Origin: Burkholderiales bacterium RIFCSPLOWO2_12_FULL_61_40
Lineage (GTDB): Bacteria > Pseudomonadota > Gammaproteobacteria > Burkholderiales > Burkholderiaceae_C
Reading direction: 5' to 3'
Assembly: GCA_001770935.1 (NCBI GenBank)
Contig: MESI01000005.1
Span: 1 to 64,000, forward strand
DNA: 64,000 nt
The position numbers and the translations under genes are program-made. Positions 16,762 through 26,831 of the stretch are shown in pieces; the first letter of the stretch is position 1; each line of letters begins with the position of its first letter. Below the pieces are notes generated by a model that was not told the DNA's origin, did no database searches, and saw only the letters and a program-made list of their open reading frames with translations.

Positions 16762-17172
16762 ATGGGCAACAAACTTTACGTGGGCAACCTGCCTTATTCT
16801 TTCCGTGATGAAGATCTGCAACAAGCATTTGCAGCGCACGGCTCCGTGACCAGCGCCAAGGTCATGATGGAACGTGACACCGGCCGCTCCAAAGGCTTCG
16901 GCTTTGTGGAAATGGGCAGCGACGCTGAAGCACAAGCAGCTATCAACGGCATGAATGGTCAACAATTCGGTGGCCGCGGTCTCGTGGTCAACGAAGCACG
17001 TCCCATGGAAGCACGTCCTCCCCGCACTGGCGGCGGCGGCTTTGGCGGCGGTGCTGGCGGCGGCCGTAGCGGTGGCGGCGGTTACGGCGGTGGCGGCGGC
17101 GGTTACGGCGGCGGCGCTGGTGGCGGCCGTAGCGGTGGCGGTGGTTACGGCGGTGGCCGTAGCAGCTACTAA
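16762..17172 (+). CDS. Glycine-rich RRM RNA-binding protein
   Basis: A 136-residue protein. Residues 1-82 form one RRM: RNP2 is LYVGNL and RNP1 is KGFGFVEM, preceded by MERDTGRS. Residues 95-133 are Gly/Ser/Arg/Tyr repeats of the type GGGRSGGGGYGG, a low-complexity RNA-binding tail ending RSSY. Such proteins are cold-induced RNA chaperones in cyanobacteria and common in betaproteobacteria. The ATG at 16762 follows a clear GAGGAG. The gene has a long AT-rich leader, as in cold-shock genes, and ends at a strong terminator. Confidence 0.92.
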   Translation: MGNKLYVGNLPYSFRDEDLQQAFAAHGSVTSAKVMMERDTGRSKGFGFVEMGSDAEAQAAINGMNGQQFGGRGLVVNEARPMEARPPRTGGGGFGGGAGGGRSGGGGYGGGGGGYGGGAGGGRSGGGGYGGGRSSY

Positions 17173-17197
17173 GCAGCTCCCTGGTAATTTACCAAGC

Positions 17198-17223
17198 AAA
17201 AAAGGACCTTCGGGTCCTTTTTT
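17198..17223. terminator. Bidirectional intrinsic terminator
   Basis: AAAAAAGGACC-TTCG-GGTCCTTTTTT is a perfect palindrome around a TTCG tetraloop, with A/T runs on both sides. It ends the RNA-binding protein gene and can also end the leftward SDR gene. Confidence 0.9.
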
Positions 17224-17273
17224 GTTGTCCACTCTTTGGTCGGATGGCCTTTAAAGGGTCCGGCGGCGCTGCC

Positions 17274-18050
17274 TCAGTTCGCTTGGCTGCGGGGTTTGCG
17301 CGGCCTGCCGGCAAACACTTTGTCAAACACTGCATTGGGAAGCATGCGCAACAGTTTGGCGACCACGCCCATTTGCCATGGAATCACCCGGTAACTCGCC
17401 CCATCCGCAATCGCCGCATAGGCCGCGTTGGCAAAATGCTCTGGCGGCATCAAAAACGGCATGGAATAGCTGTTGTTCTGGGTCAAGGGCGTATCGATAT
17501 ACCCCGGGCAAATGGTGACCACCTTGACCCCCGCAGTCCGAAGCTCCCCCCGCAAGGATTCACAGTAGCTGATGACACCCGCCTTGCTGGCGCAATACGC
17601 ACCGTGCCCTGGCATACCCCGGATGCCATGGACACTGGCAATCCCCACCAAGGCCCCGGAGCCCCGTTGCACCATGGCGGCGATAAAAGGGTGAAAGCTG
17701 GCAGCCATGCCTAGGTTGTTGGTGGCAAAGGTACGCGCCATCACGTCCAGGTCATCCCGCTCTGCCGTATCCATTCCAGTGCTGAAGCCCGCACTCGCAA
17801 TCACCACATCCGGTACACCCTGGGTTTGCAAACACATTTGCCCCGCCAGGACGATGCTGTCCACCACCGCCACGTCGGCCGTGTAAATGCGGTAGCGATG
17901 GGCCTCCAATTCACGTGTGTTGGCCCACGCCTGTATCGCTTCGGTACGTCTGGCGACCAATGCCAGCGAGTACCCGGCTTGGTAAAAACGCCAGGCCAGG
18001 GCCTGCCCGATGCCGCTGGAGGCCCCCGTGATAAAGATCAGCTTGGACAT
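17274..18050 (-). CDS. SDR family oxidoreductase
   Basis: A 258-residue classical short-chain dehydrogenase/reductase. The cofactor loop is TGASSGIGQAL (residues 8-18), the adenine-binding Asp is in TADVAVVDS, and the catalytic Ser and Tyr-Lys are in GIASVHGI and YCASKAG. The C-terminal PRKPRSQAN is basic. It follows lptC by 21 bp in the same direction and may be transcribed with the kds-lpt genes, but its substrate is unknown and a lipid or cell-envelope role is only inferred. Confidence 0.88.
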   Translation of the reverse strand: MSKLIFITGASSGIGQALAWRFYQAGYSLALVARRTEAIQAWANTRELEAHRYRIYTADVAVVDSIVLAGQMCLQTQGVPDVVIASAGFSTGMDTAERDDLDVMARTFATNNLGMAASFHPFIAAMVQRGSGALVGIASVHGIRGMPGHGAYCASKAGVISYCESLRGELRTAGVKVVTICPGYIDTPLTQNNSYSMPFLMPPEHFANAAYAAIADGASYRVIPWQMGVVAKLLRMLPNAVFDKVFAGRPRKPRSQAN

Positions 18051-18071
18051 GGCGCGCCGCTCCGAAGATGC

Positions 18072-18683
18072 TTATTGTGGTTTGGGCACCAAGGTGCCAT
18101 GCACGCGACCACGTAACTGGAGCACTTGTCCGGCATTGTCAAAGTCCAGGGAGTCGGCGGTAAAGCGGTCATTGCCATGCAACAACTCCACGGGCAGGTG
18201 CGACTTGATTTTTTCGGTGTTCATGAAAGCGTGCAAGAACTCGCCCCGGTATTCCATACGCGGTGCAGCATTGGCTTGCTTGCCTGTGATGGCTTCCCGC
18301 ACTACCACGGCATTGCCCAGCAGCTGCACCTCGGAGGAGTCTTCTTTGGTCAAGCCACGCTTCGCCGATGCCATCGTCAGGCGCCCCTGCGCATCAAAGG
18401 ACCGGATTTGGATGCCGTCAATCTCCAGCCACGGAGTGTCAGGATAGTGGCGCGCTTTTTCACCCAGTACCTCGGTACGCATGCGCCCCGTGGCATCAAA
18501 CGTGCGGGCCGAAAATTTCTGCATGAAATAATCCGGCTGGTGGCTCACCGGACGCGCAGGCACAGGACCATCGTTCGGCGGTGTACTGCGAACCAGCCAA
18601 TAGCTTCCCAAGGCCAGCAAGCCCATGAAAACCATGGGCAGGTAGAGCAAAAATCGCTCCCACACATTTTTGTAAATAGACAT
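18072..18683 (-). CDS. lptC: LPS export protein LptC
   Basis: A 203-residue bitopic inner-membrane protein. The N-terminus is short and cytoplasmic, with one helix near residues 10-30 (FLLYLPMVFMGLLALGSYWLV), then a periplasmic beta-jellyroll domain of the LptC/YrbK family (DYFMQKFSARTFDATGRMRTEVLGEKARHYPDT). LptC joins the LptB2FG extractor to the LptA bridge. The ATG at 18683 overlaps the kdsC stop as TAATG. lptA and lptB, which usually follow, are absent here and an SDR gene takes their place. Confidence 0.88.
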   Translation of the reverse strand: MSIYKNVWERFLLYLPMVFMGLLALGSYWLVRSTPPNDGPVPARPVSHQPDYFMQKFSARTFDATGRMRTEVLGEKARHYPDTPWLEIDGIQIRSFDAQGRLTMASAKRGLTKEDSSEVQLLGNAVVVREAITGKQANAAPRMEYRGEFLHAFMNTEKIKSHLPVELLHGNDRFTADSLDFDNAGQVLQLRGRVHGTLVPKPQ

Positions 18684-19228
18684 TACTGCAGATACTCTGC
18701 CAGCAGGTCCACATAGCGTCCGCTGGCCACCAGGAGAAGGTCGCAAAACTCGCGGGCCGCGCCGTAGCCGCCTCGGGCCTTGGTGACGTGGTGCGCCAGC
18801 GCCAGGACTTCCGCATGGGCATTGGCGGGCGCACAGGCAAAAGCACACCGGCGCATCACGGCCAGATCCGGCCAGTCGTCGCCCATGGCGGCGGCGGAGC
18901 TCCAGTCCAGGCCCAGATCCTTCAGCAGAAGTTCGGCGGCGGGGCGCTTGTCTTCGGTGCCAAAAATCGCATGTTCTATTCCCAACGCTTTCAAGCGAAG
19001 CCGCAGGGGCTTGGAATCACGCCCGGTAATCACCGCTGGGGTAATGCCTGCCTTTTGCAGCAGCTTGAGGCCATGGCCATCCAGGGTGTTGAAACGCTTT
19101 AAAGTCTCACCGGCTTCGGAAAACAAAAGCCCACCGTCCGTCAAGACACCATCCACGTCAAAGAAAGCCAGCTTAATGCCCTGCGCTTGCAGCAACAATG
19201 CGGGGTCTATATGGAGAGCAGGCTGCAT
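18683..19228 (-). CDS. kdsC: KDO 8-phosphate phosphatase KdsC
   Basis: A 181-residue HAD-superfamily phosphatase that releases KDO from KDO-8-phosphate for LPS inner core. Motif I is FFDVDGVLTDGGL; motif II is ITGRDSKPLRLRLKALG; motif III/IV is MGDDWPDLAVMRRC. The short length without a cap domain is typical of the tetrameric KdsC class. The ATG at 19228 overlaps the kdsD stop as TGATG. Confidence 0.93.
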   Translation of the reverse strand: MQPALHIDPALLLQAQGIKLAFFDVDGVLTDGGLLFSEAGETLKRFNTLDGHGLKLLQKAGITPAVITGRDSKPLRLRLKALGIEHAIFGTEDKRPAAELLLKDLGLDWSSAAAMGDDWPDLAVMRRCAFACAPANAHAEVLALAHHVTKARGGYGAAREFCDLLLVASGRYVDLLAEYLQ

Positions 19229-20229
19229 CAAATCACCTTGGCTCGCATCAGATCATTGGTGTTGAGTGCGCCGCACAGACGGCCCGCAGCATCCACCACC
19301 AGCACACTGGTGATGCGTCGGCTCTCCATCAGATCGACGGCGTCTACCGCCAAGGAATGTGCCGCAATGGTGCAGGGCGCGCGGTGCATGACTTCTTGGG
19401 CAGTTTTGGCCCGCAGGTCGGTTCCCTGCTCCACCAGACGGCGCAAATCACCATCGGTAAAAATACCAAGCACCTGGTCGTTGGCATCTACGACCGCCGT
19501 GGCCCCCAAGCCTTTGGCACTCATTTCCTGCATCAATGCACTGAAGCTGGCGCCGGGCAAGACACGGGGCACGGCGTCTCCCGAACGCATGACATCGTTG
19601 ACATGGGTCAGCAGCTTGCGTCCCAGCGCCCCGCCAGGGTGTGAGCGCGCAAAGTCTTCAGCCCGAAACCCCCGTGCATCCAGCAAGGCCACCGCAAGCG
19701 CGTCGCCCAGGGCAAGTTGCGCGGTGGTGCTGGCCGTGGGTGCCAAATTCAAGGGACAGGCTTCTTTTTCCACGGCGCTGTCCAGCCAGAGGTCTGCGTG
19801 ACGGGCCATGGTGGAGTTGGGGTTTCCGGTCATCGCCAGCACCGGGGTGCCCAGGCGCTTCAGAACGGGCAGAATCGCCGCCATCTCCAAAGACTCTCCG
19901 CTATTGGAAATGGCAAGCACCAGATCTGCGGCAGTGATCATGCCCAGGTCGCCATGGCTGGCCTCCCCCGGATGTACAAACATGGCCGGGGTTCCCGTCG
20001 ACGCCAGAGTCGCCGCAATCTTGCGCCCCACGTGGCCGCTTTTGCCCATTCCCATCACCACCACCCGCCCCTGAATGGTGAGTACACGGGCTACCGCCTG
20101 GGCGAACGGTTCGCCAATGCGGTTTTTTAATCCCAGTACAGCGGCGGACTCAATATCAAATGTTTCGCGTGCCAGCGCGATGGCGCGCTGTGCCGGTGTT
20201 GCAGGTTCCTGCGGTGCGTATGCTGTCAT
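19228..20229 (-). CDS. kdsD: Arabinose-5-phosphate isomerase KdsD
   Basis: A 333-residue KpsF/GutQ-family isomerase converting ribulose-5-phosphate to arabinose-5-phosphate for KDO synthesis. A SIS domain (residues 40-190) holds VVVMGMGKSGHVGRKIAATLASTGTPA, HPGEASHGDLGM and SNSGES. Two CBS repeats follow, with GIFTDGDLRR in the first. First gene of the kdsD-kdsC-lptC unit, coupled to kdsC by a 1-nt overlap. It is divergent from the Kef antiporter gene over 36 bp. Confidence 0.94.
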   Translation of the reverse strand: MTAYAPQEPATPAQRAIALARETFDIESAAVLGLKNRIGEPFAQAVARVLTIQGRVVVMGMGKSGHVGRKIAATLASTGTPAMFVHPGEASHGDLGMITAADLVLAISNSGESLEMAAILPVLKRLGTPVLAMTGNPNSTMARHADLWLDSAVEKEACPLNLAPTASTTAQLALGDALAVALLDARGFRAEDFARSHPGGALGRKLLTHVNDVMRSGDAVPRVLPGASFSALMQEMSAKGLGATAVVDANDQVLGIFTDGDLRRLVEQGTDLRAKTAQEVMHRAPCTIAAHSLAVDAVDLMESRRITSVLVVDAAGRLCGALNTNDLMRAKVI

Positions 20230-20265
20230 GCGGGCATTTTATAGACAGCCCGATCTCTTGCTAGT

Positions 20266-22272
20266 ATGACGGGCATGAGCGCATTGGAAATCACCCTTCT
20301 CTATCTGCTGGCTGCGGTGCTGGGGGTGGTGGCATGCCGTTCACTCAAGTTGCCGCCCATGTTGGGTTATCTGGCTGTTGGGGTGGTGATTGGGCCCCAC
20401 ACCCTGGCACTGTCGCCGGATGCGGATGGGGTACGCCATCTTGGGGAATTTGGTGTCGTATTCCTGATGTTTGTCATTGGCCTTGAATTCAACCTTTCCA
20501 AGTTGCGGGCCATGCGCCGCCATGTGTTTGGCCTGGGGGCGCTGCAGGTGATTGTGACCATGCTGGGGGCCACGCTGGTGACGCTCGGCGTGGCGTCGGT
20601 TTTGCCGCTCATGTGGCGCATGTCCTGGCAAGCCGCTTTGGCACTTTCCAGCGCGCTGACCATGAGCAGCACCGCCATCGTGGTCAAACTCATGGCTGAG
20701 CGACTTGAAATGGAATCGGAACACGGCAAACGTGTCATGGGTGTGCTCTTGTTCCAGGATTTGGCGGTGGTGCCTCTGCTGGTGCTGATTCCGGCCCTGG
20801 GCGCTTCGGGCGAACAGTTGGTCGGTGCCTTGGGTTTGGCGGCCCTGAAAGCAAGCGTGCTGATTTTTGTCCTCCTGGTGGGTGGGCAACATGTCATGCG
20901 CCGTTGGCTGACCCTGGTGGCCAGACGCAAGAGCGAAGAGCTGTTCGTGCTCAACCTGCTGTTCATCACATTGGGGCTGGCATGGTTGACTGAAATGGCC
21001 GGTTTGAGTCTGGCGCTGGGCGCCTTTATTGCGGGCATGCTGATTTCCGAAACCGAGTTCAAACACCAGGTGGAAACGGATATTCGCCCCTTTCACGATG
21101 TCTTGCTGGGCCTGTTCTTCATCAGTATCGGCATGTTGCTGGATTGGCGTTTGGTTTTGGAGCACTGGGCGTTGGTGCTGTTGTTACTGGTGGTCCCCAC
21201 CTTTTGCAAAGCCGCGTTGGTGACCGTCCTCTCCAAAATTCTGGGAGCTACCTCGGGGGTGTCCTTGCGCACCGGCCTGTATTTGGCGCAGGCGGGAGAG
21301 TTCGGCTTTGTTCTCCTGACCTTGGCACAAAACAATGCCCTGGTGCCCCCTGCATTGCTGAATTCCATTTTGGCCAGCATGGTGCTTTCCATGCTGGCAA
21401 CACCATTCATCGTGATGTACAGCAACCGCATCGTCATGAGACTGGTGTCCAGTGACTGGTTGCAACAGTCCTTGCAAATGACCACGATCGCACGCAAGGC
21501 CATCAGCGTCAACCGGCATGTGATCATCTGCGGCTACGGGCGCTGTGGGCAAAACCTGGCCCGCATGCTGGAGCGCGAAGGCATTCCCTACATGGCGCTG
21601 GACCTGGACCCCGACCGGGTGCAACAGGCCGCTTCGGCCGGAGATTCTGTTGTTTTTGGCGATGCAGCCCGTTTGCAATCGGTGATGGCGGCGGGTCTGG
21701 CGCGGGCCAGCGCTGTGGTCATCACCCACCTGGATGCGGCAAGTGCACTCAAGATCTTGGGCCATGTACGCACCCACGCGCCGCAGGTTCCGGTCATTGT
21801 GCGCACCAAGGACGACCACGACTTGGAACGGCTGCGGGAAGCCGGTGCCACCGAAGTTGTTCCTGAAGCCATCGAAGGCTCCTTGATGCTTGCCAGCCAC
21901 GCCTTGGCTCTGGTCGGCGTGCCCATGCGCCGGGTGATTCGCATCGTCCAGGACCAACGCGATGCGCGTTACAACCTGCTTCGAGGTTTTTTCCATGGGG
22001 CCGATGATGGTGCCGTCGATGAATTGCAGCACGAACGTCTGGCCTGCGTCACTTTGCCGGTGCAATCGAAAACAGCGGGGCAGACCCTGGGCCAGTTTGC
22101 ATTTCAGTCACTGAATGTGCGTGTGGTCAGTTTGCGGCGCCACAACGGCAAAAGCTGCGACCCGACACGCGGCACCGTTCTGGAAAGCGGGGACACGCTG
22201 GTGTTGTCGGGCAGGGCCGATGCGTTGATGCAGGCGGAGCAGCGCCTGCTCAAAGGGCACAATACCGGCTGA
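20266..22272 (+). CDS. CPA2 monovalent cation:proton antiporter, Kef type
   Basis: A 668-residue protein. Residues 1-390 form about 12 membrane helices of a Na+/H+ exchanger domain, including the ion-site region LALSSALTMSSTAIVVK and VLLFQDLAVVPLL. Residues 410-530 are a TrkA-N (RCK) nucleotide-binding domain starting HVIICGYGRCGQNLARML. A TrkA-C-like domain ends the protein. It resembles KefB/KefC and YbaL; without the glutathione-binding details I do not pick one. The ATG at 20275 (MSALEITLL) is an equally good start. apt follows 45 bp downstream. Confidence 0.9.
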   Translation: MTGMSALEITLLYLLAAVLGVVACRSLKLPPMLGYLAVGVVIGPHTLALSPDADGVRHLGEFGVVFLMFVIGLEFNLSKLRAMRRHVFGLGALQVIVTMLGATLVTLGVASVLPLMWRMSWQAALALSSALTMSSTAIVVKLMAERLEMESEHGKRVMGVLLFQDLAVVPLLVLIPALGASGEQLVGALGLAALKASVLIFVLLVGGQHVMRRWLTLVARRKSEELFVLNLLFITLGLAWLTEMAGLSLALGAFIAGMLISETEFKHQVETDIRPFHDVLLGLFFISIGMLLDWRLVLEHWALVLLLLVVPTFCKAALVTVLSKILGATSGVSLRTGLYLAQAGEFGFVLLTLAQNNALVPPALLNSILASMVLSMLATPFIVMYSNRIVMRLVSSDWLQQSLQMTTIARKAISVNRHVIICGYGRCGQNLARMLEREGIPYMALDLDPDRVQQAASAGDSVVFGDAARLQSVMAAGLARASAVVITHLDAASALKILGHVRTHAPQVPVIVRTKDDHDLERLREAGATEVVPEAIEGSLMLASHALALVGVPMRRVIRIVQDQRDARYNLLRGFFHGADDGAVDELQHERLACVTLPVQSKTAGQTLGQFAFQSLNVRVVSLRRHNGKSCDPTRGTVLESGDTLVLSGRADALMQAEQRLLKGHNTG

Positions 22273-22317
22273 TGCTGCCATTGTCGTTTGGCCGCCCCCC
22301 TTTTTTACGGATGATTC

Positions 22318-22872
22318 ATGCAACATTTGAGCGTTAACCAGTACCTGCGCGGCCACATCCGCACGGTACCCGATTGGCCCACACCGGGCGTGCAGTTTCG
22401 TGACATCACGCCCTTGTTGCAAGACGCCAAGGTGTTTCGAATTTTGATTGATGCATTTGTTCACCGCTATATGGACCCTGGCATGCGCCCGGATGTGGTC
22501 GCCGGACTGGATGCGCGTGGATTCATATTGGGTGCCGTCGTGGCATACGAGCTCAATGTGGGTTTTGTGCCCATCCGCAAGAAGGGAAAGCTGCCGTTTA
22601 CCACCGTGGAGGAAACGTATGAGCTGGAATATGGCAGTGCTACCGTGGAGCTCCATACCGATGCAGTCAAACCCGGAAACAGGGTATTGCTGATTGATGA
22701 CCTGATTGCCACAGGCGGCACCATGATGGCGGGTAAAAAGCTACTGGAGCGTCAGGGCGCCACGGTGATGGAAGGTGCCGCCATCGTAGACCTTCCCGAG
22801 CTGGGCGGCTCCCAAAAACTCAAGGAATCCGGATTGCCCCTGTTCACCCTGGTTGATTTTGCAGGGCACTGA
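22318..22872 (+). CDS. apt: Adenine phosphoribosyltransferase
   Basis: A 184-residue type I phosphoribosyltransferase that salvages adenine to AMP. The PRPP-binding motif [14 protein letters not shown] is near residue 121, with upstream family blocks [25 protein letters not shown] and PIRKKGKLP. The length is typical. It is cytosolic and probably read with the antiporter gene or from its own promoter in the 45-bp gap. Confidence 0.95.
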   Translation: MQHLSVNQYLRGHIRTVPDWPTPGVQFRDITPLLQDAKVFRILIDAFVHRYMDPGMRPDVVAGLDARGFILGAVVAYELNVGFVPIRKKGKLPFTTVEETYELEYGSATVELHTDAVKPGNRVLLIDDLIATGGTMMAGKKLLERQGATVMEGAAIVDLPELGGSQKLKESGLPLFTLVDFAGH

Positions 22873-22908
22873 GTGTCGCAATGCCTGCCCTTCGCAGCCT
22901 GAACCCCT

Positions 22909-23640
22909 CTAGTTCAGATCGCCGTACTGGGTTCCGCTTAAGGGCGCTACGCGTTCGTCCAGTTCCGTGTCTTCAAAGCGGATTTCGGGTGCCGGGTTAC
23001 GCCGCCCTGACTGGATGATTTCTCCCGGGGAAGAAAGAGTCTTGGGCGTCGGCAGCGATGCAAGTGCTTGCTTGAACGCGGCCACTTCATCGTCATGCAA
23101 GGGTTCGTAGTGTGGCTTGGGTGGCGTCGGCGTTGAGGCTGGCGCAGCAGAGGCGCTGGCACTGAGGGGCGCGGGTGCGGATACCGGAGATCTTGTGACC
23201 CCGGCGGTCACCTGTTCGTTCACGCGCCAATACACGGACGTCACCAAAATATCGTGTCGCAACTTTGCACTCTTGGCGATCAGGCCCTCGATTTCAGCCA
23301 GGCGGGCGACCTCGCCCGCCTGCAGCCTCGCCAGATCCATCATGATCAGGTACTGGCGCCCCCGCGAATCCAGGGACAACACTTTGAACTTGTAGCTCGA
23401 AGACAACACCCCCACCCGTGTCATGGACTCACGCACGATGCCGTACAGCAATTCACGTCGCTCCAGTCGTTCGTTTTTGCGGTTGGCGGCGCTTCCGGGC
23501 ACATCAGGAACCCGGGTCCGACCTCGGCTCGAATGGGGAAAGGGGACCGTGGCATCGACATGGGCGAGCCCCGAACTCTCAACCTCCGAGGGTAAAATGG
23601 CGGATGATTTTTTAGTAAACCACTGAAACAGGGACATCAT
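22909..23640 (-). CDS. Conserved hypothetical protein with basic helical core
   Basis: A 243-residue protein from the ATG at 23640 (MMSLFQWFTKKSS), which has AAGGAAAG before it. Residues 55-160 are a conserved-looking core (RKNERLERRELLYGIVRESMTRVG, then VLSLDSRGRQYLIMMDLA). Residues 165-195 are Ala/Pro/Ser-rich linker, and the tail is acidic. No signal peptide or helix is evident. The gene lies 41 bp downstream of mnmE in the same direction. I do not recognise a named family; similar proteins sit in the same place in related Burkholderiales as far as I can recall. Confidence 0.65.
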   Translation of the reverse strand: MMSLFQWFTKKSSAILPSEVESSGLAHVDATVPFPHSSRGRTRVPDVPGSAANRKNERLERRELLYGIVRESMTRVGVLSSSYKFKVLSLDSRGRQYLIMMDLARLQAGEVARLAEIEGLIAKSAKLRHDILVTSVYWRVNEQVTAGVTRSPVSAPAPLSASASAAPASTPTPPKPHYEPLHDDEVAAFKQALASLPTPKTLSSPGEIIQSGRRNPAPEIRFEDTELDERVAPLSGTQYGDLN

Positions 23641-23680
23641 CTTTCCTTCGATTTCAACAACCGAACGAGTGTAATCCAAG

Positions 23681-25087
23681 CTATTTGCCGATACAGAATT
23701 TCGAGAAGATGACACCTAACAAATCATCCGACGTGAATTCTCCCGTGATTTCACCCAATGCGTTCTGTCCCAGTCGCAGTTCTTCCGCCACCAGATCCAG
23801 CGATTGGGCCTGTGCCGAGAGATGTGCGGCCGCTTGCTCCAAATGCGCGCCCACCCGTCGCAAGGCCTGGACATGCCTTTCCCGGGCAATGAACACCCCG
23901 CCTTCCGGGGCATGCCACCCGGCAGTGTCCAGCAGTGCGCGACGCAAAGTATCCAGTCCCGCGCCCGTTTTGGTGGACAAAAGAAGGCCAGGGGGTAGCG
24001 TCTGCGGGGTGAGCGCATCGGTCTTGTTCCAGACTTCAATAACGGGAACATTTTTACCAAGCGTTTGGGCTAATAGCACCGCAATATCAGCGTCAGCAGC
24101 TATGTAATCCGTAGCAAAAGCACGGGTTAAGTCGTGCAGAAACAGCACCACGTCAGCGCCTGCGATCGCCTCCCAAGCGCGTGCAATGCCTATTTTTTCA
24201 ACCACATCATCACTGGGGCGCAGCCCTGCTGTGTCGACGATATGGATCGGCACCCCTTCGATTTGGATGGTTTCTTGCACCTTGTCGCGCGTCGTCCCGG
24301 CGATCGGGGTGACGATGGCCAGTTCGGCCCCTGCCAGCGCGTTGAGCAGGGACGACTTACCCGCATTGGGTTGGCCTGCAATCACCACCTTGATGCCTTC
24401 CCGCAGCAGCGCACCCTGAGATGCTTGCTGCAGAATCGAATCCAGCGCCAGTTGCAGCCGATTCAGCTGCCCCTGGGCATCTGATTTCTGCAAAAAATCG
24501 ATTTCCTCCTCGGGAAAATCAAGCGTTGCCTCCACCAGCATACGCAAGTGGATCAGTGCATCGCGCATTCGGTGTATTTTTTGGGAGAACACGCCCGCCA
24601 ATGACTGCGTGGCACTGCGGGCAGCGGCTTCGGTACTGGCATCGATCAGATCGGCAATGGCTTCCGCCTGCGCCAAATCGATTTTGTCATTCAGAAAGGC
24701 ACGTTGGGTGAACTCACCGGGTTGCGCCACGCGCAAGCCGGGCAAACAAGGTGCACCGGTCGTCAAGCTCACATGCGCCGCAGCTTCCAGGCAACGCGCC
24801 ATGAGCAGTTGTAAAACCACAGGCCCCCCATGGGCCTGCAACTCCAGCACATCTTCGCCGGTGAAGGAGTGCGGCCCCGGAAAGAACAACGCCAGCCCAT
24901 GGTCAATAGGCTGGCCCATGGCATCTGGAAAGGGGAGGTATGTTGCCTCTCTGGGTTGCAAATTCCTGCCAAAAATCACTTGCACCAACGCGCGTAGATT
25001 TTTGCCACTGATACGCACAATACCCACCGACCCTCGACCGGGCGCGGTGGCGATTGCCAGAATAGGGTCGCATTGGCGCGGCAGCAT
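23681..25087 (-). CDS. mnmE: tRNA modification GTPase MnmE
   Basis: A 468-residue protein that with MnmG makes the cmnm5 group on wobble uridines. An N-terminal folate-binding domain ([22 protein letters not shown]) precedes a helical domain carrying an inserted G domain: [16 protein letters not shown] is the P-loop, DTAGLR the G3 and NKTD the G4. The C-terminal Cys motif reads FSKFCIGK, as required. The start at 25087 is the family start; the frame extends to 25180 without similarity. Residues near 325 ([11 protein letters not shown]) are encoded by a sequence resembling the dispersed GCTAT repeat. Confidence 0.95.
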   Translation of the reverse strand: MLPRQCDPILAIATAPGRGSVGIVRISGKNLRALVQVIFGRNLQPREATYLPFPDAMGQPIDHGLALFFPGPHSFTGEDVLELQAHGGPVVLQLLMARCLEAAAHVSLTTGAPCLPGLRVAQPGEFTQRAFLNDKIDLAQAEAIADLIDASTEAAARSATQSLAGVFSQKIHRMRDALIHLRMLVEATLDFPEEEIDFLQKSDAQGQLNRLQLALDSILQQASQGALLREGIKVVIAGQPNAGKSSLLNALAGAELAIVTPIAGTTRDKVQETIQIEGVPIHIVDTAGLRPSDDVVEKIGIARAWEAIAGADVVLFLHDLTRAFATDYIAADADIAVLLAQTLGKNVPVIEVWNKTDALTPQTLPPGLLLSTKTGAGLDTLRRALLDTAGWHAPEGGVFIARERHVQALRRVGAHLEQAAAHLSAQAQSLDLVAEELRLGQNALGEITGEFTSDDLLGVIFSKFCIGK

Positions 25088-25109
25088 AGCGCGACGACCC
25101 TTGCCTGGT

Positions 25110-26831
25110 TCAGGAAAACTTCGGCAGATTGAACTGCGGAGGCACACCCATGCGGGTATTGATGATCCACTGCTGCGCAATCGACAAAATATTGTTGGTG
25201 ATCCAGTACAACACCAGTCCCGCCGGGAAGAAGAAAAACATGACGCTGAATGCCAGCGGCATAAACCACATCATCTTGGCTTGCAAGGGATCCGGTGGCG
25301 CCGGATTCAAGGCCGTTTGCAGCATGGTGGTCAAAGTCATCACCAGCGGCAAGATGTAGAAGGGATCGGGTGAGGAGAGGTCGTGGATCCACAGGATCCA
25401 GGGCGCATTGCGCATCTCCACGCTGGACAACAACACCCAATACAAAGCGATGAACACCGGGATCTGGATCATGATCGGGAAACAGCCGCCCATGGGGTTG
25501 ACCTTTTCCTCTCGGTAGATGCGCATCATTTCTTGCTGCATCTGCTGCGGGTTGTCTTTCAGACGTTCACGCATTTCCGTGATTTTTGGGTTCACGGCCT
25601 TCATTTTTGCCATGCTTGCGTAAGCTTTGGCATTGAGCCAATAGAAAGCGATTTTGAGCAAGACCACCAGAGCCACGATGGACCACCCCCAGTTCTGAAT
25701 CAAACCATGCAATTTGTCCAACAACCAGTACAGCGGTTTCGCCAGAATAGTGAGCCATCCATAGTCCTTGACCAACTCCAACCCTGGTGTCAGGGATTCC
25801 AGCATTTTCTCTTCTTGGGGACCTGCGAAGAATTTTGCTTCGACCGTCTTGCTGGCACCGGGAGCGATGGCCTCAACGGGTGCAATCATCGATACACGGT
25901 AGCAACAATCCGCCAAGGTGGCGCCAATGTCCACCCCGTCCAGGGAAATAGTGCGCTGCATACCTTCCGGCAAAATCCATGCACTGGCAAAGTAGTGTTG
26001 AACCATGGCTACATAGCCATTGGCTGACTGATTTTCAACGTCAACATTCTTTTTCTTGATGTCGCTGAATTCCACTTTTTGGTATTTTTTGGCGTCGGTA
26101 TAGACGGCTGGACCTGTGAATGTTGAATAGAAGGATGATTCGCCCACAGGTTTGTTGCCGTCGCGCACCAGTTGCAGGTACAGTTGCGCTGCAATGGGTG
26201 CAGCAGAGACGTTGGTAAGTTCATGCTTCACCGCCATGTCATAGGCACCACGGCGAATGGTGTACGTTTTGATGAGCTTGATACCCCCCACATCGGCGGA
26301 GGTAAACCGGATAACCAATTCGTTTTCACCCTCTTTGAGCGTACGTTCACCACTGACGGTCATGGGTGTCTTGTGGGTTGGGAAGCTGCCAGCTGTCACG
26401 CCGCCAATCACACCGGTCTGGGCCAAATAGATGCGGTCCTTGCTGTCATCCAACAAAACAAAATTTTTGGTCCTGTCCGCCATATCTGCGTATTTCAGAA
26501 ATTCGGAACGGACCAGCGATCCACCTTCGGTGTCAAAGGTCAGCTTCAAAACATCGGTCGTGACTTCAAAGCGCTCTTTGGGCGCCGCGGGAGTTGCAAG
26601 CACCGATGCGCCAACCGGAGCAGACGCTGGTTTGACCACAGTGGCGGGCACACTTGAATCCACTGCGCCAGGCACCGTACCCGTGGCTGCGCCGACCGGC
26701 ATGGCAGCATTTTGGCTGGCGCTGGGCATAAATGTTGCCTTGCGACCGTTGTACACCTGCCATTGATCCCAGAGCAGGACCATGGAAAAGCCAAAAATCA
26801 CCCACAAAATGGTGCGGCGGATATCGTTCAT
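25110..26831 (-). CDS. yidC: Membrane protein insertase YidC
   Basis: A 573-residue inner-membrane protein of the proteobacterial type: an N-terminal anchor ([23 protein letters not shown]), a long periplasmic beta-domain (about residues 75-350) and five C-terminal helices forming the insertase core, with [22 protein letters not shown] and [19 protein letters not shown]. It inserts membrane proteins alone or with SecYEG. It overlaps yidD by 4 nt and lies in the conserved rpmH-rnpA-yidD-yidC-mnmE order. Confidence 0.97.
   Translation of the reverse strand: MNDIRRTILWVIFGFSMVLLWDQWQVYNGRKATFMPSASQNAAMPVGAATGTVPGAVDSSVPATVVKPASAPVGASVLATPAAPKERFEVTTDVLKLTFDTEGGSLVRSEFLKYADMADRTKNFVLLDDSKDRIYLAQTGVIGGVTAGSFPTHKTPMTVSGERTLKEGENELVIRFTSADVGGIKLIKTYTIRRGAYDMAVKHELTNVSAAPIAAQLYLQLVRDGNKPVGESSFYSTFTGPAVYTDAKKYQKVEFSDIKKKNVDVENQSANGYVAMVQHYFASAWILPEGMQRTISLDGVDIGATLADCCYRVSMIAPVEAIAPGASKTVEAKFFAGPQEEKMLESLTPGLELVKDYGWLTILAKPLYWLLDKLHGLIQNWGWSIVALVVLLKIAFYWLNAKAYASMAKMKAVNPKITEMRERLKDNPQQMQQEMMRIYREEKVNPMGGCFPIMIQIPVFIALYWVLLSSVEMRNAPWILWIHDLSSPDPFYILPLVMTLTTMLQTALNPAPPDPLQAKMMWFMPLAFSVMFFFFPAGLVLYWITNNILSIAQQWIINTRMGVPPQFNLPKFS

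Noticed and set aside
17028-17169. GGCGGCGGT-type repeats that could look like a microsatellite or array
   Set aside because: They encode the Gly-rich tail of the RRM protein in frame; no spacers as in CRISPR.
25383-26027. A 214-codon plus-strand frame opposite yidC
   Set aside because: Antisense shadow with His/Gln-rich composition.
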